Positions 12,501 to 21,500 of a stretch of 45,471 nt of DNA are shown here, one piece after another. The notes beneath the pieces were generated by a model that worked only from the letters and a program-made list of their open reading frames with translations, did not search any database and was not told the DNA's origin. Made by a program: the position numbers and the translations under genes. Source of the DNA: Intoshia linei (Eukaryota > Orthonectida > Rhopaluridae); contig LWCA01000163.1 of NCBI GenBank assembly GCA_001642005.1, forward strand, positions 1-45,471, given 5' to 3'. Numbering within the stretch: position 1 is the stretch's first letter; each line of letters begins with the position of its first letter.

Positions 12501-15500
12501 AAATGCTGATCCAATTCTGCCAAATTCTTGGCAAGTGAGTTCTCGTCAGAATTTTTGACTTTTTTCAATAATTCGTCCAATTTTTTGATGTGTGACATGT
12601 TTATTTTACTCTAAAAAGTCAATTATATAAATTATCATTATCATTATTAATAATAAATATAAAATAATTATTATTATTTCATATAATAACATTTTGCAGA
12701 TTCAATTTTATTTACCTTTGAGGAATCCTTTCCCTTCATGAGACTAGCATTAGCTAGAATAATTTTATCCAATGACGAATAAAAATTATCGTCTGAGAGA
12801 GACATTTGACCGACAAACTCACACTTGTTAACAATTTCATAAATTTTTCTTTCTTGATCGGTTATATTAGTTGGACCAGCCCAAAGAAATTTTAATGAAG
12901 CTGAAGCTGCATTGGTTAAATTTTCTTCAAGTTTATCAATGTTTTCGTTGTGATTGTCATTAACTCTAGCCATATTAATCAAATTTATCGCTGGTTCCAT
13001 CATATTTTTAATTGTACCAATTACATTATCACGACCAGTGTTATTAGAATTTGTTAATCCAAACAATTTTGTCGATAAAATTAATTTTGTAGCTGAATTT
13101 GCCAACAGTTGAACTTCTTCAGACGTTTTTTCGTCTACTTTATTCATTTTTTCAGTTTGAACAATTATTTCATCTGCAATTTTGGATAGTTTTACTGCAT
13201 TTTTAACCATTTCTCGAGAGAATATTACATGTGTTTCTAATGGAGGGCTTGTGTACTTTATTAATTCTTTTATTGCACTTTCACATATTTGGTATATTTC
13301 TGCAATTTTTTTTATATTTTCATTTACACTTTTTCCATCCGGCTTGCTTTTTCGTGTTAGATTAAATAAATTTTTGAAACTGTCGTTTAATTTAGATATG
13401 GGATTAAAAATTTCCGCGCTTATTCCACAATTATATAATTGACCAGCAGATTCGGCCAAATTTTGGATATTGTTCACTCTAAATACACATTTATAAAAAA
13501 TAATATTATTTTTTCTAATTAGAGTGAACAAGATTTTTTAACTGGTGTAATGCGTTGGTTTTTTATAATATGCAATGCATATTATACATTAAATTTTGCA
13601 AATACAGTCAAAATACCCCATTTTCTTCAATTTGTAAGATTGATATTTTTTGGTGTTTCCTAACTGGAAATAACTGTATTAGCGATCATTTTGTAAATAT
13701 TCTATTTTTTTTAAATTAAAAAAGGTACTCTGTGGTTTTGATCGTGAAAATACACGTTTTTGAGTTTGCGAATTATGAAAATGCTAATGATTTTAAAAAC
13801 TCCCGGAATTTATGCTTTTTAAAATTTTAGGAATTTTTTCACATAAAAAAAAAGTAGTTTGAACCCTGAAGGACTCAATTTCTGACAATAAAATTAGCCA
13901 TAAAACACATTACTCTCGATAAACTGTATTAGTATTGGGCTATTGTTAATTTTAAATATATTTATTTTATAATTAAACGATAACACACAAAGACATTCAT
14001 TTTTATATGATTATAGGATTTGACTTAAAGAGTCCACTGTAAATTCATATGAGAATATAAGTTGAATATTTTTGTATTTTAGTTACATCTACTAATATTT
14101 TTTCTGGGTGTCATAGTGAATGGACCCTGAGTAATCGCGAGTATCCAGAGTCGTTAATAGTGCCCACCCAGTTCGAAGTCATCTAAATCTAAATTCTGGT
14201 CATGTAAAATATAAAAATACTGTATTTATTGTCCAAATTAGAAAAAATTACATTTGATTATTTGCAGCATGCATATAACTAATCTGATCATTATTTTTTT
14301 CAAACATTGGATTCGGTAAAATCAGTGTATTACAAGAATGCACCAAATTAGTTAATTCATTGAGCATGATATTTGAATAACAATTGATTTCTTCAGCATT
14401 ATTATTAACACCACTACTTGAGACTTTCTTTTTACAATAATTTTTCAATCTTTCATCGACCATTTTGTGAACTTTGCAATATTGACGATAATCCGCATTT
14501 AACAATGGAACCCTGTAGATAACGGACTAAATATGTATTTATTAAATTTAATAAATTAATATATAAATGTAAATCGTGATCAAATTATATTACGATACCA
14601 GATGGAAGAGCCCAACTTACTAAGCTCGAGGTTAAAAAGCAAAAAATAGATCCTAACAATATTTTCGGATATGATACGTTTCTTATATAGCCCTAGTCAC
14701 ACTTCCAAGGTCTTAACTTGATATTTTAATCATAACGTATTTAACATATTTCAACATATTTAAGACTATAATTTGATAAATTTTTATTTTGGAAAAATTT
14801 CGTTTTTTTTCACCTAATTATAAAATATTTTGAAGATCCCTTAAAACTTTTAGTCCAAAAATTATCTTTAAAATATTTAAAAAATGTTCCCTTAAAAACA
14901 CTACCAAATTTTGGTACCAAAATAATCTTCAAAATCTTAAAATTGTGTAAAAAAAATCGTGTAAAAAGTGTAAAAAAAAGTGTAAAATAATTTTTTAGTC
15001 AAAACTCAAAAAATTAAAATAGATTTTCTAGCACCCCATTTAAGAAACTTTGCCTTAAAGGAACTCTAAAAATTTGGACAAAAAATCAATATGATTAATT
15101 AGCAAAATCTATGATCATGTCAATATGTTAATATGTATCGCTCAACTGAATGTTCGCCCAAAAATAATGATAACTAAATAAATTAATTCAAATTCTTAAA
15201 AATGTTTTAAACGTGAATGATTTTTAAAAGTCTCTAACTCTATCACTTTAACAAACCCACCAACAACTAATTAATAAAAAGGAAAATTTACAGACTGTAT
15301 GATATTATCAAGCATATTTGTAATTGGAGTTAAATTTTTATTTGCCTCAACAATACGATCGATACATTCATATGCCATAATATCTGTTGCATTTAATTTT
15401 TGAGATTTTGGTTTAACGTTAATCATCATTTTTTCAATTTCCTAAAAATTTATAAAATACATGATTGAATTTCAAAAAAGATTAAAAAATTAGAAACCTT

Positions 15501-18500
15501 TCTAATTAATATAATGTTGTTATAAATTTTTTGTAAATCATCAGCTTCAAAATTATCAATTTGACTTAATGTAGCATATTGTTTCATTAAATCTTCAATT
15601 TTCTAAAAATATGTAAATATAAATTGAAATATAAAATTCTAACTCATTATGATGAAAAACCATCTCCCAGAGACAAAATACACTAATAAAAACGAATTTC
15701 ATGGACTGAAAACGCACTTGATTGAATATAGTTTAACTTCTATATTTTTTAAATTGAAATTAAAAAATTACAATTTTATGCTGATTGTACACTTTAGAAT
15801 CAGTAACATACTTGTCCATATCTTGATTAAAACATCTCCTAATATTCGAAAACAAAACTTCAACCTCTGGAATAGATTTCATGGAATGTATTCCATCAAG
15901 AGTAACATTGCATTCGTGCAAAGAAAAAAGAGAATTTGAAATTTTTTTTAAAATAAGTTCAACCTGACTAATGGGTTTCTCTTCAACGATAGCAACATTC
16001 AATTCCGCCATTAAATCATTTAAATCTTCATTCCTAGATTTATCAATATCAGTCAACATCATGAGAGACATGGCACCAAGTAATTTAGAAGATTTTTTAT
16101 AGATATCATATGATCTATTATTGTATATATAATCTTCAATTCCATCAATATCAATATTATCAGCATCCAAAATATTATTAAATTGTTCAATACAATCATA
16201 ACATTTTTGAAAAAATTCATTAGCGTCTTTATCAGATTTGAGTATACCGCTATCTTGAGCAATTTTACGCAATGATTCCAATTCTATAAGTGACTTATTA
16301 ATAATACTTTTAAATTTGTCTGCCAGTTGTTGATTATTTGGAGACATGACGAAAAGTAATCCTACTCGATCAGCTTCCGTGATTTTTTGGTTAAGTGAGT
16401 CACACATTTGTAAAAATTCCATTTTTGCTTCCTGTTGTTTGGGTGTAAAGTAGATTTCCAAATTTTTTAATGTCAATACATTTTCAATTAAATCTTTTGA
16501 ATTATTTTTTATGTTTTTAGACAAGTAATTTCTTCCGGTGAACCCATTTTGGATATTATTGCAATCAATTTCATCCAACATTTTGTGCGTGTATCGCGCA
16601 ACATTGTCTATAAATTTATTCTTATCCTTTTGGTCTGTAGACTTTAATAAAAGACCTAAATTTTCAATTAAATCTCGAGACATGTCAAACAGTCCATTTT
16701 TTCTACGAATTTTTGAAGGGTAGTTATATTCAGTGTTTTCTAATTCTATACTATTTGGGTAGTTTTTTGGCATTTTCGATGTCAATCTATTTAATTCTTC
16801 TACATCAGCATTTCTAAACAATTAAAACATTCAATTAAAAGTACATACAGTATTCTCCGTTTAATTATGATTAGTCAATGTTGGGACTTTAGATAAATTT
16901 CAAACTGAATATAATATACAATACTACCAACTTTATCCATAAATAAAATACACTTTTCAGAAATTAATCAAAAATTAATAAATGTAGATTGGTGAAGTGT
17001 GGAATTGGCGAATTAGAGATAATACGGTAGTTATATTTTCCATTTGAAATATAGCATTAATACAATCAGACTCGTTTCTCTTTTTATAGGTTTCTTTAAG
17101 AGAAAATTTTTTCACCCAATTTTAAAAGATTTTGAAGATAATTTTTTGATTCAAATTTTGATAGGGTTTTTAAGGTAAGTTTTTTTTTACCCATCTTTAA
17201 AATATTTTGAAGATAATGTTAGGTCGAAAATTTTGTAGGGTTTTTAAGGAAATAATTTTAAAATTTTAATTGTCTTCAAAATTTTTAAAATTGGTGGAAA
17301 AAAATATAAATTGTGGGTGTAACGATTTTTATGGTTACTATTATATAAATTTATTATAATAAGATAAAATGAATTTTATTATTTATACATTTCTTTAGAT
17401 GTTCATTAAATCAGGGGTTTTCAACGTGGGCCACAGAGAATTTTTGGTAGTCCACAGAAAATTTTCCACATTAAAAAAAATTTGGTGTATTAAGCCATAA
17501 AATTGCTAACCAAAACAAAATCTATAAATGCATAATGAATCTGAAATATAAATTTGGAATTATGATTTACAGATGTTCAAAACTTTGAACTAGATGATGA
17601 AACCAGTCCTGAACTAACTGAAAAAGTCTTGGACTTAAAAGTAGATTTGAAATTAGTAAGACGAATAGAAAAGAAAGATGTATTTGGATTTATGAGAATT
17701 CAAGAATCAAATCCAATTGCGTTTGATTATGTTCAACCAAGCATTATTGCTTTTCCTACAACATAGCTTGTAGAAGCTGGATTTTTAGCAGTGGTCAATA
17801 TTTTTAGCAAGAAGAGGTCAAAATGATGTGAACAACCAAGTAATAATGCGATTAAGATTGAATAAAGTAATAGAAGATGATCACGATTCATTGTGTAACA
17901 AACACCAATGCCAAGGCTGTCACTAACTAGTATAAATTAAAATTTACTTGTTGATTATTATTTTTTAACACTTTTCTTGATACTTTAAAATTTAAACAAA
18001 TAAAGCATTTTACTGTAAATAAAAGTAGATATTTTAAGGTTTTTTTAAGGTAGGCCATGGAATTTTAGTCAATAATGTTTTGGGCCATGGTCTGAAAAAG
18101 GTTGAGAAGTGCTGGATTAAATCACAAAAATGTTTAATAATAAATTTGTTAAAAATGTGATATTAAGGGGTTATTATTGACAAGTCTGACTATATATAAT
18201 AAAAAAAATTAAATAATTACAAATCGGTCAAGGAAATCATTTCGTCACATTTTTCTTCGCTTTGAAACATTACTAAATTTGCTACCGTTCCAATTATACC
18301 TAAAATATCACATAAATATAAACATATAAAGATAATTTGTATTTTCAAAAATTAAAACAAAAATTATCTAGGGACCGATACCATTTCTACTACTATTCTG
18401 GCATGAATTAAAAAAATTCTGATGAAAAATTCGGGTATAAATTTTCATTTTTCAAGTTTAATTTTGATAACTGATTAATAAAAAATAACCTCCTAAAACA

Positions 18501-21500
18501 GTACGAATCTGAGTTAGCGCATATGGAATTTCTGCGGTTTCAAAAAATTGAATATACTGATTAACATTATTGTTTATATTTTCAACATATTTCTGAAAGT
18601 TTGTAATATTATCCGATGTAATGGATGCAATTTTTCCTTGATAAACATTATTCAAATCATATTCGATATTTTGAGACTAAATCAAAAATATACCATGACA
18701 CGATATATATTTTCCTTCTAATTTCGAATTTAAAAGTTAAATTACATCAGGATTGCCTGAACTATCATATTTTCGTTCCTTGAAAATAACGGGATTATCA
18801 GAGATTGAGACAGCATGGCTCTGTGAAACAACAATTTTCGGTAATGTAGGTTTAGGTAATTGTTTTACCATCACACCGTGATTTGATTTTCCTTGAGAAA
18901 CGTTTGCCGTTTTTATACTTTTACCTACAACTGGTCTAATGACAATTTTTTGTTTCTATTGGTTATAAAATTAATTCACTTTTTAATAATATACTAATTA
19001 TAATTATTACGTTAATAAATTTCAGCATTTATAATTATATCTACACAATAAAACACTTAAAAAATTCATCTACTATTTAATGAATTCATTAAAGTGTAAT
19101 ATTAATGTATAAATAGTACATTTATTACTACATACATGTATGACAGGGTCAGTAACCTTTTGCATCTCGTGGGCCACTTTTTAATATCAAAACATTCCGC
19201 GGGCCCTGTTTTTGAAAATGTATACTTAATACATTTCAATTTTATTTAAAGAGAAACTTCTAGTATATTCAACAAAATAAAATCCAGGGCGATTGGAAAA
19301 TTCTGTATTAAAATGATTATAATGAGCCAATTTTAATAGAAAATGTTTAAAACAATGTATAAAAGTTGAAAAATTTAAAAATAAATAATTTACATATTGA
19401 CTCAAAGAGTCACCAAAATTATTCTGTGTGCCACTTTTGACTCTCGGGCGACTGGTTTCCGACCCCCGATCTATGGTATTTAATTGAATTAATTAAATTA
19501 CTCTGAGAAATATCACTTAACCCTGAGCCCTGAGTTGAATTAGAAAACCCGAATTCTCAGGGGGAAAATAACGCAGTTAGCAACCCTGGATAGATTAAAC
19601 ATAATTTTTTTAATTTTTAAATAGGACCTACAATTTTCATCTGAACCTGGCCCACTGTTGCATCTCCACGGCCTGACGACACGTACATATAAAAGCTAAA
19701 ATACCTTTTTAAGATATAAGTCAATATATCCACTTATTAATGACTTTATTTTGAGACATTCAGCAGATTTTACTGTATAAATTGGCTCATGTTCTCCAAG
19801 ATCCATTGTAAATGAATCTGACGATGATCCATAATTTCTAATATTAGATAAATGCCAATTTCGAATGACCTATTAAAGTGAGCATAAATATTAATAATTA
19901 TAATTATTAACAATACATATTGTATATGTAAATTAGAGTCTTTCACGATATGGAAATAGTATGGAAGATTTTTTGAGTTAGCACCCACTCACATACGGAC
20001 AATTATTTTAAATACATTATCTGGATAACTTAATTTACAATAACTTAATAAAATGTGCTTAAATTTAATAGTTAATGAAATATTTTCAAAGTTTTCATTA
20101 AATTGTGTATTTTAATTAAATTATTTTAACCAACAAGAAGAACTAATGGAATAATCGCAAAATATTGATAATAATCAACAATTAAGATGTATCAATTAGG
20201 ATTTTCTATCAACACGCACATTTTTTCATTCCTAAAGTTTTAATAAATTCAATAAATTCGTAAAGTTTCCGATAGCACAAAAAATTCCGTTAAGCCCACC
20301 AGTAGGAGTAGGCCTTGGACAGGAAACAATTTACTAATGCAAATATCATTAACACAAAAAGTTATAGCTAATAACAGTTAACACTATAAGTGCCGTGAAA
20401 TTCATATTTGTACCTAATACATAGTGTGTATTACACTCAGTATAAACAAATGATTTACTGTGTTACATGTACAATGTACATTAAGTTAATTAATTTACAT
20501 TTAATTTACGTAGTATTATTCATAATACTTATTATAATATTATTATAAATGTTCATGTACTTTACATGTAGATAAAAATAGAGGGCATAGCATATAAAGT
20601 GCATGATATACATATTTGCGTTTCTAATTATGCTTTAGGTCGCATTGAAACCACTATTTTAGTACTTTTTGATAAAAGTTATTAATAATGTAAAAAAAGT
20701 AGAAATGATTAAAAAAAAATATTGGAATCACGTCGATTAAGGTCACTGAGATTAAAAGATGATGATGTACAATGTACAATGTACATCACAAACTTTTTGA
20801 ATTTTTTAATTGTAATTATAATTAAATTTAATATATGATTATATATATATGTTATTTAATATTATATATAATATCAAATTTAAATTTAATCATATATAAG
20901 ATTTGTTTTAGAATTATTTATAAATTAAAACTTCTTTAGTAGTTGGTTTCAAAATTAAAACATCAGATTTTGAAATACCAAATTGGACCATTTGAGTAGT
21001 TTTCCTGTTTGTAATTTCCTAAAATTTTACATAAAAATAATTTCCTAATTATAATTATAGTTTAATAATAATCGAAACCTGAACAAGAAAGAAAGTAAAA
21101 CCATAAGTTTTAAGAGTTTGACAATATTTAATATATTGAATTTTAGCATCCACGCATTCTAAAGAAGAATTATTTCCATGCACCTAAAAAATTCAAACTT
21201 AATAAACAATAAAACCTAAAAACCTTTAAAATTTGCTTATAAACACTTTTTTCTTTTCTATACTCTTCTGGCAATATCATGTTAATTCTATACTCACAAT
21301 AATTAAAATATTTTAAAATTATAAAATTTTTTCCAATTTTATAAATTATTAATTAAAATTACAAATCATATCTCTGTTTTTTATTTTGCAATAGCGCTTC
21401 ATCTTGAACATCTGCAATAATTTGTAATGCTGCCAAATAAATTGCATCCTTGAAAATGATCAACATTCTAGATTTAACTATATCATCCTTTATTTCATTG

